Shown: positions 25,982 to 35,413, numbered from the stretch's first letter. The stretch: 64,000 nucleotides of DNA from CAZPQN01 sp964588795 (GCA_964588795.1 CAZPQN010000010.1:8133-72132), one strand, 5' to 3'. Notes: a model not told the origin generated them from the letters alone. Numbers and translations: made by a program.

Positions 25982-27772
25982 TTACTCTTCGCGGAAGGGT
26001 AGATATTTTTTGCCGGTCCACTGCATGCCGAGATGACCGCTGAACTCCAACATATTCAGCCGGATGCCATGCACGATGACCGACATCAGGCACAGGATCA
26101 TATTCAGACCATGTCCAAAAATCAGGATCAGGCCTGCGACTATGACTTTAACCAGACCGCCTTCCCCGCCCAGGGCCATGTTGTTGAAACTGACTTCGAC
26201 CACCGAGCCGGCTAATCCGACGGCAAATAAACGCAGGTAGGAGACAACATCCCCAAAAGAGCCAATGATGCTAAGCGGCAGGTTGCCGACCGTTGCGCCC
26301 ACCCCTTTCCAAAAATGCCCTTTCAGGTAGTTATCGAAACTGCCAATCAACAGCGCCCCGCCGCCGATCAGATAAGGCGTCACCGACGGCAGGGGGTTAG
26401 ACAGCACTAAGCGCCCCGCCAGGAAGAACATGCCCCACACGACCCCGATCCAACCCACCTGCGCCAAGGCTTGCAGGGAATTGATTTTCTTCAGGCCGTT
26501 CAATAGATGGCCGACCGTCAGATGCAGGGCGCCGATCAGGAAGGTGAAGTACATCAGAAAACGAGTAACTTCATCCGGTTTCTTACTGAAACTGTAAATC
26601 CGGTCAATGATTAAGCGGTCGAAAAGCGGTAAACGGGCAATGGTTTCCTGACCGAACCACATACCCGTGATGGCGCCCCAGACTATCAGAGCGCCGCTCA
26701 GTACGTACATTAGGAAAAAAGGCTCGCGGGCGGCTTGCCGATGTTTGCGGCGGAAGAGCAGAGTCCCTATCAAAAAGACCAGTCCATAGCCGGCGTCGCC
26801 TACCAAAATCGCGAAGAACAGGCTGAAGAAGCATAAGAACCAGAAACTGATATCGTATTCGTGATAACCCGGCAGCGTGCCCATGAAATTAAAAATAGGT
26901 TCAACCATATTCAGCCATCTTGGGCGCCGCAATAAAGTCGGGACATCGTCCGGCTCGCTGGGATCTTCGGTTATGTAGCCCCAGGCTTCCTGTTCCGCCG
27001 CCTTTTTAAATTGTTCGAGAGTATCGGTGGGGCAATATCCCTCTAAGAAGACGATGTCCTCGGCCACACCCATGCCGGCGCGCACACTGACGAAACGGTG
27101 TTGCCGCTGCAAATCAACGAGATGGCGCTTGAGAATAGGCTGATAATCCACCAACCGCAGGAGACGTTCGTCGATGCCCATAATTTCCTTTTCGGCGGCG
27201 GCGATGCGGTCACTCACGGTCAGGAAATCTTCTGCGGGGACCGCTTCTTCCTTCAGATCAAGAAGCTCACCGTTGGCGCCGGTCAGGAGGGCAATCAGAA
27301 TCCGGCCTTTTTCTTCTTTGAGGCTCAGGATCAATTTATCAGCCGGCAGGCGTTTCTGCTGGGCCTTATCAATGCTGTAGAGGCGGAGAAAGACTCCATG
27401 GGAAGCGAGTTCAGCGAGCTCGGCCTGGCAGGTTCGCCCCCACACCCGGTACCAGTTTTGTTTTTCGCGATCTTTTTCCAGCTCTCCGGCCAGTTTGGCT
27501 TTCTTTTCGCTGAGGCTCAGGATTTCACTGACCAATTGCCCCGGGTCAACTGGCTCCGGACTGGTTGCGCCGGAGGTCGTCCGGGATATATCAAGCTGGT
27601 GGAGGGCCCGTTCGACGGCGCTAATCTGATTTTCGAGCTGGAGTAAGTTATCTCCCGCAACCGGGACGGTCGGCTTCACGTGCAGAATGCCAAGTTGCCG
27701 CAGACGCCGGAGGGCCGCATCGCGGTTGCTTGCGCTGAGGAAAACGGTCACTTTTTGCATGGCAACGATCAT
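25982..27772 (-). CDS. atpI: V-type ATPase subunit I (stator a-subunit)
   Basis: The 596-residue protein has a cytoplasmic helical half of about 310 residues with coiled-coil segments (LSEKKAKLAGELEKDREKQ), then a membrane half of about seven or eight helices. The membrane half shows VGDAGYGLVFLI, and IIGSFGDVVSYLRLFAVGLAG, the arginine-bearing helix of the family that faces the rotor carboxylate. It forms the ion half-channels and part of the stator. The ATG overlaps the stop of subunit D as ATGA, so the two are translationally coupled. An internal ATG at 27760 is an alternative start. Confidence 0.93.
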   Translation of the reverse strand: MIVAMQKVTVFLSASNRDAALRRLRQLGILHVKPTVPVAGDNLLQLENQISAVERALHQLDISRTTSGATSPEPVDPGQLVSEILSLSEKKAKLAGELEKDREKQNWYRVWGRTCQAELAELASHGVFLRLYSIDKAQQKRLPADKLILSLKEEKGRILIALLTGANGELLDLKEEAVPAEDFLTVSDRIAAAEKEIMGIDERLLRLVDYQPILKRHLVDLQRQHRFVSVRAGMGVAEDIVFLEGYCPTDTLEQFKKAAEQEAWGYITEDPSEPDDVPTLLRRPRWLNMVEPIFNFMGTLPGYHEYDISFWFLCFFSLFFAILVGDAGYGLVFLIGTLLFRRKHRQAAREPFFLMYVLSGALIVWGAITGMWFGQETIARLPLFDRLIIDRIYSFSKKPDEVTRFLMYFTFLIGALHLTVGHLLNGLKKINSLQALAQVGWIGVVWGMFFLAGRLVLSNPLPSVTPYLIGGGALLIGSFDNYLKGHFWKGVGATVGNLPLSIIGSFGDVVSYLRLFAVGLAGSVVEVSFNNMALGGEGGLVKVIVAGLILIFGHGLNMILCLMSVIVHGIRLNMLEFSGHLGMQWTGKKYLPFREE

Positions 27773-28380
27773 CGACTGACCATTTCCTTCCGGCTCTGGA
27801 TTTTGGCTTTGGCGATTTTGCCGCGCACTACTTCAGCGGTCATGGCATCGCCTAAGAAGATTTGGATGATACGGATGTTTTCACGGGTCTCGGGGATTTT
27901 GACTTTTTCGAACAAATTGATGCGCTGGATGGTGACCCGCAATTCCTGGCGCAGGATTTCAGCCTGCTCCTGTAAAACCTGGATGTGAATCCGACGGGCG
28001 ATCTGTTCCCGAAGAACGATCAGAGCCCGGTCAACCCAAAGCGGGGTGGTGTAGAGATCATATTCGACATCTTCGAAATGTACATCCCGGAAAATGCGAA
28101 TATCAATACCGGCAATATTCCCCTCACCAGATAAGACTTCACTGACCTTCAGTAATGGTCGCAGGTCGAAATCTTCCGCCAGAACATCCACCCACTTGCG
28201 CAGTTCGTCGCCAGTCTGGCGCAAGGCGTTTTCAAGGGTTTCGATTTCCTGCCCGATGCGGCGGATTTCGGTGACCAGCTGGCTTTTCTTGAGCTCCAGT
28301 GTCGGTAGAAAGCGCTGGTAGCGGGACAGCGCCTCACGCTGGCTTTTGAGTTCATTCTTGGTATGCTTAATCTTGCCCAT
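27769..28380 (-). CDS. atpD: V-type ATPase subunit D (central stalk)
   Basis: The 203-residue, mostly helical protein forms the rotating central shaft between the catalytic head and the proteolipid ring. It has the family layout of long N- and C-terminal helices (HTKNELKSQREALSRYQRF at the start and RINLFEKVKIPETRENIRI near the end) with a short beta-hairpin region between. Length is typical for bacterial subunit D. It starts 11 bases after subunit B, without a strong ribosome site, and overlaps subunit I by four bases. Confidence 0.92.
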   Translation of the reverse strand: MGKIKHTKNELKSQREALSRYQRFLPTLELKKSQLVTEIRRIGQEIETLENALRQTGDELRKWVDVLAEDFDLRPLLKVSEVLSGEGNIAGIDIRIFRDVHFEDVEYDLYTTPLWVDRALIVLREQIARRIHIQVLQEQAEILRQELRVTIQRINLFEKVKIPETRENIRIIQIFLGDAMTAEVVRGKIAKAKIQSRKEMVSR

Positions 28381-28391
28381 TTGAAGGTCAG

Positions 28392-29702
28392 TTAAGCCGG
28401 CTGAGCCTCTGATTTAGGCCAGAATTTGTTAATCAGTTCGGATTTCATACCGGTTTCTTCGGGCAGGAAACAGGTGGCCAGGATCTGCCAGCCGCGGTCG
28501 AGCGCGGCTTCGAGTGGGATATTGACCTTCAGATCCATCATGGAAGATTCGAACAGGGCGCCGTATTTCAAGAGCTTGCGGTCCCAGTCGCTCATGCGGA
28601 AACCCATGGCGCGTTTTTCCTCGGTTTCCTTGAACTGGGCGTAGAGCTGGATCATGCCATCCATAATCGCCCGATGATCTTCGCGGGTGCTTTTATTGAC
28701 CTGTTGCTTGAGACGGCTGAGCGAACCAAATGGTTCGATGCGGCCGTTGCGCAGGTAGAATTGTCCTTCGGTGATATAGCCGGTGTTGTCCGGCACGGGA
28801 TGGGTCACATCATCGCCCGGCATGGTGGTGACCGCCAGAACCGTTACCGAACCGGCTTCCTCGAAGTCCACGGCTTTTTCATAACGTGCCGCCAGCTGAC
28901 TGTAAAGGTCGCCCGGGTAGCCGCGATTCGACGGAACCTGCTCCATGGTGATGGCGATTTCCTTCAGGGCGTCGGCGAAGTTGGTCATATCGGTCAGCAA
29001 AACCAGCACATCACGCCCCTTGAGTGCGAAGCGTTCCGCGACAGCCAAACTGAGGTCCGGCACCATCAAGCCTTCCACGATCGGATCGGAGGCGGTGTGC
29101 ATAAAGAAGATCGAGCGACTGAGCGCGCCGCCTTCCTCCAGAGTATTTTTGAAAAACATATACTGGTCGTATTTCAGACCGATGCCCCCTAAAATGATCA
29201 TGTCCACTTCCGCCTGCAGGGCGATGCGCGCCAGTAATTCATTATAGGGTTCGCCGGAAACGGAGAAAATGGGTAGCTTCTGGGAGATGACCAGCGAGTT
29301 GAAAACGTCAATCATGGGAATATTGGTGCGGACCATGCGCCGTGGAATAATTCTTTTGGCGGGATTGACCGAAGGACCGGCGACCTGAATCAGGTTTTCG
29401 GTGAGGGCAGGTCCTTTGTCACGCGGGACGCCACTGCCATTGAAGATCCGACCTAACATGTCATCGCAGAAGGTTACCTGCATCGGGTGGCCGAGGAAGC
29501 GCACCTCGTCATTGGTCGCGATGCCCTGGCTTCCGGCAAAAACCTGCAGGGAGACGATGTCGTTATCCAGCTTGATGACCTGGGCTAACGACTTCCCCCG
29601 CTGAGTGGCAATTTCCGCCAATTCCTCGTAGTTCACGTCGGAGGCCTTGACGGTGATAACATTCCCGGTGACGCTCAGTATTTTATTGTAGACTTTTTGC
29701 AT
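28392..29702 (-). CDS. atpB: V-type ATPase subunit B (non-catalytic)
   Basis: This 436-residue protein is the non-catalytic nucleotide-binding-fold subunit that alternates with A in the hexameric head. It lacks a P-loop, having FSVSGEPYNELLARIALQA where A has GPFGAGKT, and carries LLTDMTNFADALKEIA, RGYPGDLYSQLAARYEKA and the VTHPVPDNTGYITEGQ segment of the family. I start at ATG 29702, where the protein reads MQKVYNKI. The longer frame adds six residues inside the end of subunit A. The chosen start still overlaps A by 20 bases. Confidence 0.94.
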   Translation of the reverse strand: MQKVYNKILSVTGNVITVKASDVNYEELAEIATQRGKSLAQVIKLDNDIVSLQVFAGSQGIATNDEVRFLGHPMQVTFCDDMLGRIFNGSGVPRDKGPALTENLIQVAGPSVNPAKRIIPRRMVRTNIPMIDVFNSLVISQKLPIFSVSGEPYNELLARIALQAEVDMIILGGIGLKYDQYMFFKNTLEEGGALSRSIFFMHTASDPIVEGLMVPDLSLAVAERFALKGRDVLVLLTDMTNFADALKEIAITMEQVPSNRGYPGDLYSQLAARYEKAVDFEEAGSVTVLAVTTMPGDDVTHPVPDNTGYITEGQFYLRNGRIEPFGSLSRLKQQVNKSTREDHRAIMDGMIQLYAQFKETEEKRAMGFRMSDWDRKLLKYGALFESSMMDLKVNIPLEAALDRGWQILATCFLPEETGMKSELINKFWPKSEAQPA

Positions 29703-31425
29703 TTTGCGTTTGGCCCTCAATCATTTGGTCAATTAAAGCTTCCTGGTGTTTGAATTTTTCGTCGCCCATATCAAGGTAATTCCAGTCAATAAAGGTCTGG
29801 CGCAACTTGTTAAAGAACGCCCGGGCGTCGGGTTTGTCGGCGAGCGCAAATTTCGTCATCAAGATGCGGTGCACCTTGCGAAAGGCATATTTTTGCCGCT
29901 CCGGATTGCTGGCCCCGTCAACGTGGTCGAACGAATTCTGTTGCAGGTAAACGGCGTCCAGGAACTCGGCCTTCAGATAAGTCTGGAAATCGTCTAACGA
30001 GGTGCCTTCCTCTCCGACGACCAACATCATCTGGTGGATCTCATGCCCCTTGAAGAGAATCTCCCGCGCCTCTTCGATTTGCCGGGCGTCAATGAAACTC
30101 GCATACTTCGACCAGCTTTCGAGGGGATGAATTGAAGGAAAGCGGCGCGCGTTGGCCCGATCGCGGGACAGTCCGTGAAAAGCACCCACTACTTTTAAAG
30201 TAGACTGAGTCACCGGCTCCTCAAAGTTGCCACCCGCCGGGCTGACGGTTCCGCCGATAGTCAGACTGCCGGTTTGTCCATCCAAAAGTTCGACAATGCC
30301 GGCCCGCTCATAGAATTGGGCGATGCGCGATTCCAGATAGGCGGGGAATGCTTCTTCACCCGGAATCTCCTCTAATCGTCCGGACAACTCCCGCATGGCC
30401 TGCGCCCAGCGCGAGGTGGAATCGGCCAGGAGCAGAACGTTAAGTCCCATCTGGCGGTAATATTCGCCCAAGGTCGCCGCCGTGTACACCGAGGCTTCGC
30501 GGGCCGCGACCGGCATTGAGCTGGTATTGCAGATAATGATTGTTCGATCCATTAAAGATTTGCCGGTACGCGGGTCGGTCAGCTCGGGGAACTCCCGCAG
30601 AGTTTCCACAACCTCGCCGGCTCGTTCACCACAGGCGGCGATGATCACGACATCGGCTTCGGCAAAGCGACTCGTGACCTGTTGTAAGACCGTTTTACCG
30701 GCGCCGAACGGGCCCGGAATGCAATAGGTGCCCCCGCGAGCGATAGGGAAAAAGGTATCGATGATGCGGGTTTGCGTGATGAGAGGCTGACGGGGAACCA
30801 GTTTTTCCCGATAAATGCTGATGGGCAGTTTGACCGGCCAATCGAAACACATTTGCAGGTCAAACTGCTGGCCCTTTTCATCCAGGACAGAGGCGATTTT
30901 TTCCCGTACCGTGTAGTTGCCTGCGGCGGCGATTGCCTGTACGGTATATTCACCGTTCAGATAGAAAGGCACAAATATCTTATGTTCGAAAATACCTTCA
31001 CTGACCGTGCCCAGTGTAAAACCGGCGTGGACAATATCCCCGACCTTGGCGCGGGGAGTGAAGTTCCATTTTTTCTGGGAATCCAGAGCTTCAATGGCCA
31101 CGCCCCGTTTCAGGAAAAAACCATGCGCCGCGGCTAATTTGTGCAAAGGGTTCTGCAGTCCATCATAAACCATACCCAGCAGACCTGGCCCTAACTGAAC
31201 GGAAAGCAGGTGTCCGGTAAATTCGACTTTGTCGCCGACTTTCAAGCCCTTGGTGCTTTCAAAAACCTGCATGAAGGCCAGGTTGCCGCGGATACGAATG
31301 ACCTCCGCCTTCAGTTGCTCCTCACCGGTAATTGCATAGCCGACCTCATTCTGCATAATATCACTCTCGCAGGCGACCGTAAGCATATTACCGTTGATGC
31401 CGATGATTTTGCCGTCTTTTTTCAT
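29683..31425 (-). CDS. atpA: V-type ATPase subunit A (catalytic)
   Basis: The 580-residue catalytic subunit hydrolyses or makes ATP in the head of the V-type complex. It shows the P-loop GPFGAGKTVLQQ, the catalytic region AACGERAGEVVETL, the family non-homologous insert (residues ~110-190), SRWAQAMRELSGRLEEIPGEE, and a helical C-terminal domain. All catalytic elements appear intact. The ATG overlaps the stop of the DUF2764 gene (ATGA). The length matches bacterial and archaeal A subunits. Confidence 0.95.
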   Translation of the reverse strand: MKKDGKIIGINGNMLTVACESDIMQNEVGYAITGEEQLKAEVIRIRGNLAFMQVFESTKGLKVGDKVEFTGHLLSVQLGPGLLGMVYDGLQNPLHKLAAAHGFFLKRGVAIEALDSQKKWNFTPRAKVGDIVHAGFTLGTVSEGIFEHKIFVPFYLNGEYTVQAIAAAGNYTVREKIASVLDEKGQQFDLQMCFDWPVKLPISIYREKLVPRQPLITQTRIIDTFFPIARGGTYCIPGPFGAGKTVLQQVTSRFAEADVVIIAACGERAGEVVETLREFPELTDPRTGKSLMDRTIIICNTSSMPVAAREASVYTAATLGEYYRQMGLNVLLLADSTSRWAQAMRELSGRLEEIPGEEAFPAYLESRIAQFYERAGIVELLDGQTGSLTIGGTVSPAGGNFEEPVTQSTLKVVGAFHGLSRDRANARRFPSIHPLESWSKYASFIDARQIEEAREILFKGHEIHQMMLVVGEEGTSLDDFQTYLKAEFLDAVYLQQNSFDHVDGASNPERQKYAFRKVHRILMTKFALADKPDARAFFNKLRQTFIDWNYLDMGDEKFKHQEALIDQMIEGQTQNAKSLQ

Positions 31426-31919
31426 AAACTCGTTTCTGTGTATTGTTGATACTTTTGCATGCCGGTGGGTTTGTTAAAAGTGAACAGCCGGCGCAGGATC
31501 TGCAATTTGAGACAATAAATCAGCAGGAAACCGAAGTCAAAATGATGTCCGGGTTCGGCTTCCTCCAAATATTGCCAGCGCCAGTACAGCAGATTTTTTT
31601 CAACCGTCAGGGGATCGCCTTCCTTGACCAGAGCGGTCGGGAGGCAGGTCAGTTTGAAATCCTGATTGCGGCGCCGGGCGGCCCGCCATTCGGCCAGCTC
31701 TGATCGCAATTCCCCTTCAAACCTTTTGTACTGACGAATGAGTGCCGGGTCGCCGGATTGGACGGTGGTCTCGCTTAGATCCACACGCGTGAGCAATTCA
31801 TAAGCGGCGGGTGACAGCCACTTGCGCGCTTCTTCCAAAAATTGGGATTCGGTGATAAGTGGTTCACGCTCAAAATACAGCGTCGGAAGTTGCGCAATCA
31901 GATAAAAATATTTATCCAT
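31422..31919 (-). CDS. DUF2764 protein of the V-ATPase operon
   Basis: The 165-residue protein matches DUF2764, found only in V-ATPase operons of Bacteroidota, Chlamydiae and relatives. Features are YFYLIAQLPTLYFEREPLIT at the N-terminus, LLYWRWQYLEEAEPGHHFDFG, and LLIYCLKLQILRRLFTFN near the end. It occupies the place of the missing subunit C in these operons, and it may be its stand-in (inference from position and helix-rich character). ATG 31919 is chosen; a TTG nine bases upstream is less likely. It overlaps the end of the E gene by eight bases and the A gene by four. Confidence 0.85.
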   Translation of the reverse strand: MDKYFYLIAQLPTLYFEREPLITESQFLEEARKWLSPAAYELLTRVDLSETTVQSGDPALIRQYKRFEGELRSELAEWRAARRRNQDFKLTCLPTALVKEGDPLTVEKNLLYWRWQYLEEAEPGHHFDFGFLLIYCLKLQILRRLFTFNKPTGMQKYQQYTETSL

Positions 31920-32508
31920 TGTGGTCAAGGATAGATCTAAGTCCCGGGTTCAGGAATTCCTTAAGTAAGTCCGCAATGCTCTGATCGGTGAAATCGTAGC
32001 AGACATCGGTGCCTTTCCGGCTGACCCGAAAGCCGCTGGCCAGACCACGCTCAACCCTGAAGGCGACCGGTTCTCGCAGGCTGTCGCGCGTGGCTTTCAG
32101 CAGGAAGTCCTGCAATTTGGCGGCATCTTTCTCGGAGAGTGAGAACTGCAGCTCGCCCCCCGCGTTTGCTTTAATTACCGTGAGGATCAGCTCTTTCAGA
32201 AAGTCAGGGGTCAGAGTCTGGGCGATCTCTTTCTTTAAAACACGGTCTAATAACTTCTGCAGTTGCTCTTTGGTGGTCAGGACAGTGTCCCGCGCCGCCT
32301 GCCGGATAGCGGTTTCGGCATTGGTCTGCAGACGAGTGGCGGCTTGCCGGGCGTCCTCGATGATTTTCTGGGCTTCCTGTTGGGCAGTAGCGACAATTTC
32401 CGTCGCATTAGATTCGGCTTTTTTTACAATTTCGTCCGCCGCGCGTTGACCTGCGGCGATGCCATCCTGTTTTAATTTCTCGATCAGGTTGTCGAGTTTT
32501 ATTTCCAT
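31912..32508 (-). CDS. atpE: V-type ATPase subunit E (peripheral stalk)
   Basis: The 198-residue protein has a long N-terminal helix with an Ala-rich coiled-coil pattern (AQQEAQKIIEDARQAATRL) and a compact C-terminal domain, the layout of the E subunit that links the head to the membrane stator. No separate subunit G/H gene is seen, so E may work alone or with an unidentified partner. ATG 32508 lies five bases after GAGGAG. It is the first gene of the operon E, DUF2764, A, B, D, I, K. Confidence 0.88.
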   Translation of the reverse strand: MEIKLDNLIEKLKQDGIAAGQRAADEIVKKAESNATEIVATAQQEAQKIIEDARQAATRLQTNAETAIRQAARDTVLTTKEQLQKLLDRVLKKEIAQTLTPDFLKELILTVIKANAGGELQFSLSEKDAAKLQDFLLKATRDSLREPVAFRVERGLASGFRVSRKGTDVCYDFTDQSIADLLKEFLNPGLRSILDHNG

Positions 32509-32652
32509 AACCACTCCTCATAGCTTAAAAGCTTCTCATTTCTGCCTGCACCGCCAGTCGGCGCAGTCAAACAGTCTCTCCCGTCTGTGGAGAACTGCAT
32601 AGCTGGATTCAGGGTTAGCGGTGCTCGGTTATTCATTGATTCACGACCGGTG

Positions 32653-32681
32653 AATTTAAGAGGTTTAGGTTGGATTATCAA
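32653..32681 (-). promoter_or_regulatory. sigma-70-like promoter of the V-ATPase operon
   Basis: On the minus strand, TTGATA (32681-32676) and TAAATT (32658-32653) are separated by 17 bases, about 145 bases upstream of the E start. The -35 box matches consensus at five of six positions and the -10 at four. The remaining 235-base spacer to the DUF5020 gene shows no other recognised element. Confidence 0.4.
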
Positions 32682-32743
32682 GCGCCCTTTAACCGGCAAA
32701 TACGATTAAAACCGTCGAGGATTTTAGCTACTACTGGCACTAA

Positions 32744-33433
32744 TCACAAGTACCATTTGATCCCGACGGTCGGCAGGACAAAAAGCCTGTCGGTTGCGAA
32801 AACTTGGCGGCGACTCCAGGCGCCGTTGAAATTCCATGCCACCTCAATCTCGCCGCCCATCAGGCAGTGTGCGTTGATCTTGTACCAGAACTGCGGCTCA
32901 GCCTGAACCACAATTTTCCGGGCGGGAAAAGCATCCCGGCTGGTGTTCCAGATGTCAAGGTAACCACTGATTTCGTATTTTTTACGATCAATCAGCCAGA
33001 CGGAAGTAATTTGCCAGGTCAGTCCGCGAGTATTCATTTCCCGGCGCAGGAGGCAGTCCACCGGCCAATCGATTTTGCCGCATTTGAACCCGTACTGCAG
33101 GCCACCTAACCATACCGGATTGAACGATCCGGCATTGGTCAGGCCGTCGTTATACTGGAGGGTCAGAGCGCAGCGCGGCAGGCGCCGGAGGGTGACGTAC
33201 CGGGCGATTTCTCCATAAGCCCCGGAGACGTTCCTGACCTTGTCCGGGAGCCGCTGATTGTAATCAAAATCAATGAATCCAAAGGTGGCGCCCCAGGCGT
33301 CGGTTTTGTATATTTCCAGCGTCGAGGTCAGATGGCGGCGCAATAAATCATAATGCAGTTGCAGATTCTGACCCAACCCCAGCCCAAACATGACTGCGAG
33401 CAGGGTCAGTCCCCGTACCAACGGCAAGGTCAT
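32744..33433 (-). CDS. DUF5020 family outer-membrane-barrel-like protein
   Basis: The 229-residue protein begins with a signal peptide (LTLLAVMFGLGLGQ) and then reads as alternating polar and aromatic beta-strands. It matches DUF5020: LQLHYDLLRRHLTSTLEIYK, WGATFGFIDFDYN, YGEIARYVTLRRLP, VQAEPQFWYKIN, and the closing LPTVGIKWYL with a terminal aromatic-like strand. DUF5020 proteins resemble Tsx-type nucleoside channels. With a 5'-nucleotidase two genes upstream, a role in nucleoside uptake is plausible (inference). Its start overlaps the stop of the upstream small membrane protein as ATGA. Confidence 0.75.
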   Translation of the reverse strand: MTLPLVRGLTLLAVMFGLGLGQNLQLHYDLLRRHLTSTLEIYKTDAWGATFGFIDFDYNQRLPDKVRNVSGAYGEIARYVTLRRLPRCALTLQYNDGLTNAGSFNPVWLGGLQYGFKCGKIDWPVDCLLRREMNTRGLTWQITSVWLIDRKKYEISGYLDIWNTSRDAFPARKIVVQAEPQFWYKINAHCLMGGEIEVAWNFNGAWSRRQVFATDRLFVLPTVGIKWYL

Positions 33434-33855
33434 TCTCCCGGGGTGTTCAACTTATAGAACTTGATCATTTCACTGCGCAGAAATTCGATTTTCTTTTCCA
33501 GATTGACAATCATGCGGAATATCAGGCCCAGAATCAGGAAAAGCAGGCCGACCAGCAACGCTAAAGCAATGCCCTCGGCTTTCAACTCGCTCCCGCCGAA
33601 AATATCCGGACGTACTCCCAGGCCGATAAAAGTACCGAGCCCGGTTACAACCGCGAAAACACTCATGACGGTCGTACTCATAGCGGCGAGGTTCTCGGTC
33701 TGTCCGTTGAAAAATATTATGAACCATGCACAGAGCCCGATCAACAAGCCAATCGCCCCGTAATAAAACGAGCCGAACAGAAGCGCTACGCAAAAAATTA
33801 GAATTGCCAAACCTAAAATGCCATGTCCAATGAGAATACGATTATTCGATGCCAT
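33430..33855 (-). CDS. small multipass membrane protein
   Basis: The 141-residue protein has about four hydrophobic helices: two back to back in residues ~9-50, one at ~58-82 (TTVMSVFAVVTGLGTFIGLG), and one at ~92-112, followed by a short charged C-terminal helix (NLEKKIEFLRSEMIKFY). No family is recognised and no catalytic motif is visible. ATG 33855 is chosen because GGTGGAG lies seven bases upstream; ATG 33867 is possible. It is coupled by ATGA to the DUF5020 gene and starts 13 bases after the nucleotidase stop, so the three form an operon. Confidence 0.75.
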   Translation of the reverse strand: MASNNRILIGHGILGLAILIFCVALLFGSFYYGAIGLLIGLCAWFIIFFNGQTENLAAMSTTVMSVFAVVTGLGTFIGLGVRPDIFGGSELKAEGIALALLVGLLFLILGLIFRMIVNLEKKIEFLRSEMIKFYKLNTPGE

Positions 33856-33868
33856 GTTATGCTCCACC

Positions 33869-35362
33869 TTATTTTTCGGTCAGTACCCGAATACGGTTTT
33901 CGATCTGGCTATTGATGGTCTTTTCTTTTTCGACTGCGGCGATTAAGATATCCCGCCCGACAATCCCGGTAGATTTGATCCTGACCTCCGTCAAGTTGAA
34001 ACCGAAGAAGCGTTCGAATTGACCGACCACGAAGTTGTTCGTTGCCAGAGTGTACGACTTTTCGGGATTGAGGGGCTGTCCCAGGACAGTCACTTCGCGC
34101 AATCGCAGAGGATTTTTCTGGTAAGCGTACTGTATGCCGGAAACCTGCAGGAAATCACGGGGATTACGCAGACGGTATTCGAGCATCTGCCAGAGCTGGG
34201 CTCCACTCAAAGTAATCAGGTCAATGGTGTTGTCGAAGGGCGATATTTCCCAGATGTCACGTACCCGGATCGGTCCGGCCTTCAGCCCTTTGCGAATCCC
34301 GCCGCTGTTCATGAAGGCAAGGTCCGCGTTGAAATAGCTCCGCGTGGCATCGCAAATCCAGTTGCCGATGTTGGACTCGCCGTCACTGTTCCGTGTCCAA
34401 TCGGAGATCAGCTGACCAATGACCCGGTTCATGGTAGGGGCAATGGTCGCCTCGAGCGAGTCCACGATCTGCCGCACGCGTGTATTCGGGCTGATCTTAT
34501 TCACGCTGGTTTCGAGCAGCTGATATTCAAAGCTGTTGATTTTTTTCAGGGGAGAGTCTACCTGCGCTTTGAGATAACCCAGGGAACGCCCGTTGGCTCC
34601 AGCCTGACAGATCAGGATATTGTTGACGACTTTTGGCTGGCGGAGCACGGAGTGAGAATGGCCCCCGATAATGACATCGGCTTCGCTCAATTGCAAAGCG
34701 AGCAGGGAGTCCTCGTCAAAGCCGCTGTGACTAAGAATGACGATGAGGTCGGCTTGCGGATTGACTTCCCGGATACATTTCCGGAGTTGGGTCAGCGACG
34801 GCAGGACACCGATGCCGCGGACGTTTTCCGGCAGGCAACTGCTTTTCATGTCGTCACCAGCCACTCCGATGATAGCGATAGTCAGTTCACCGGCGCGTTT
34901 CAGGATATATGGCTTGGCCAGCAGGGCTTGCCGGCTGGAATCGTAAAGGTTGCAGGAGACAATCTCAAAATTTGCCCGGGACAGACATTTTTTTAGGTTG
35001 TCTACTCCGTAATCGAATTCGTGATTGCCGATCGTGAAGGCGGTTGGGCGGATCTGATTGAGGATAATAATTTGTGACCAGCCGCGGGTCAGGCTGGAAA
35101 GCGGCGAGCCCTGGAAATCATCACCAGCATTCAGGCTGATGGCCTGCGGATGTAGCCTGCGCAATGAGTCGAGATAACCGGCCAGGGTCGCCGAGCCTCC
35201 CACCCAGCCTTCGCCACGCCCATAGCTGGGCTGGAAAGACAGATTGGCGCTGTGAAAATCATTCCAGTGCAGAATAACGGCTTCTTTTTGAGCCGAGCTC
35301 TCCCCCGGCCAGCCGAGGTAAATGAACAAGATAACCCAAACCCAATGTTTTTTGCATTTCAT
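33869..35362 (-). CDS. secreted 5'-nucleotidase/UshA-family metallophosphatase
   Basis: The 497-residue protein has a signal peptide (VWVILFIYLGWPGESSAQ) and the two UshA domains. The metallophosphoesterase half shows HWNDFHSANL, NAGDDFQGS, TIGNHEFDYG, VILSHSGFDED and GGHSHS, which supply the two-metal site. The 5'-nucleotidase C-terminal half shows NWICDATRSYFNADLAFMNSGGIR and WEISPFDNTIDL. It probably hydrolyses nucleoside phosphates or nucleotide sugars in the periplasm. The downstream DUF5020 barrel could then admit or export nucleosides. The C-terminal helix is charged, with no anchor. Confidence 0.92.
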   Translation of the reverse strand: MKCKKHWVWVILFIYLGWPGESSAQKEAVILHWNDFHSANLSFQPSYGRGEGWVGGSATLAGYLDSLRRLHPQAISLNAGDDFQGSPLSSLTRGWSQIIILNQIRPTAFTIGNHEFDYGVDNLKKCLSRANFEIVSCNLYDSSRQALLAKPYILKRAGELTIAIIGVAGDDMKSSCLPENVRGIGVLPSLTQLRKCIREVNPQADLIVILSHSGFDEDSLLALQLSEADVIIGGHSHSVLRQPKVVNNILICQAGANGRSLGYLKAQVDSPLKKINSFEYQLLETSVNKISPNTRVRQIVDSLEATIAPTMNRVIGQLISDWTRNSDGESNIGNWICDATRSYFNADLAFMNSGGIRKGLKAGPIRVRDIWEISPFDNTIDLITLSGAQLWQMLEYRLRNPRDFLQVSGIQYAYQKNPLRLREVTVLGQPLNPEKSYTLATNNFVVGQFERFFGFNLTEVRIKSTGIVGRDILIAAVEKEKTINSQIENRIRVLTEK

Positions 35363-35407
35363 GCGTTTACCGCCCCGAATATTGCTTTCAATTTATGACC
35401 GAATTTC

Positions 35408-35413
35408 ATTATA
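35408..35413 (-). promoter_or_regulatory. perfect -10 box upstream of the 5'-nucleotidase gene
   Basis: TATAAT reads on the minus strand 45 bases before the ATG at 35362, in the 107-base divergent spacer to the Gfo/Idh gene. No good -35 hexamer stands at 16-18 bases, so this is a weak call. On the plus strand TTGACG at 35414-35419 abuts it, but lacks a matching -10. Confidence 0.3.

Noticed and set aside
34019..34996. 325-residue plus-strand frame within the 5'-nucleotidase gene
   Set aside because: It is antisense to a clearly conserved gene, with shadow-like composition and no motifs.
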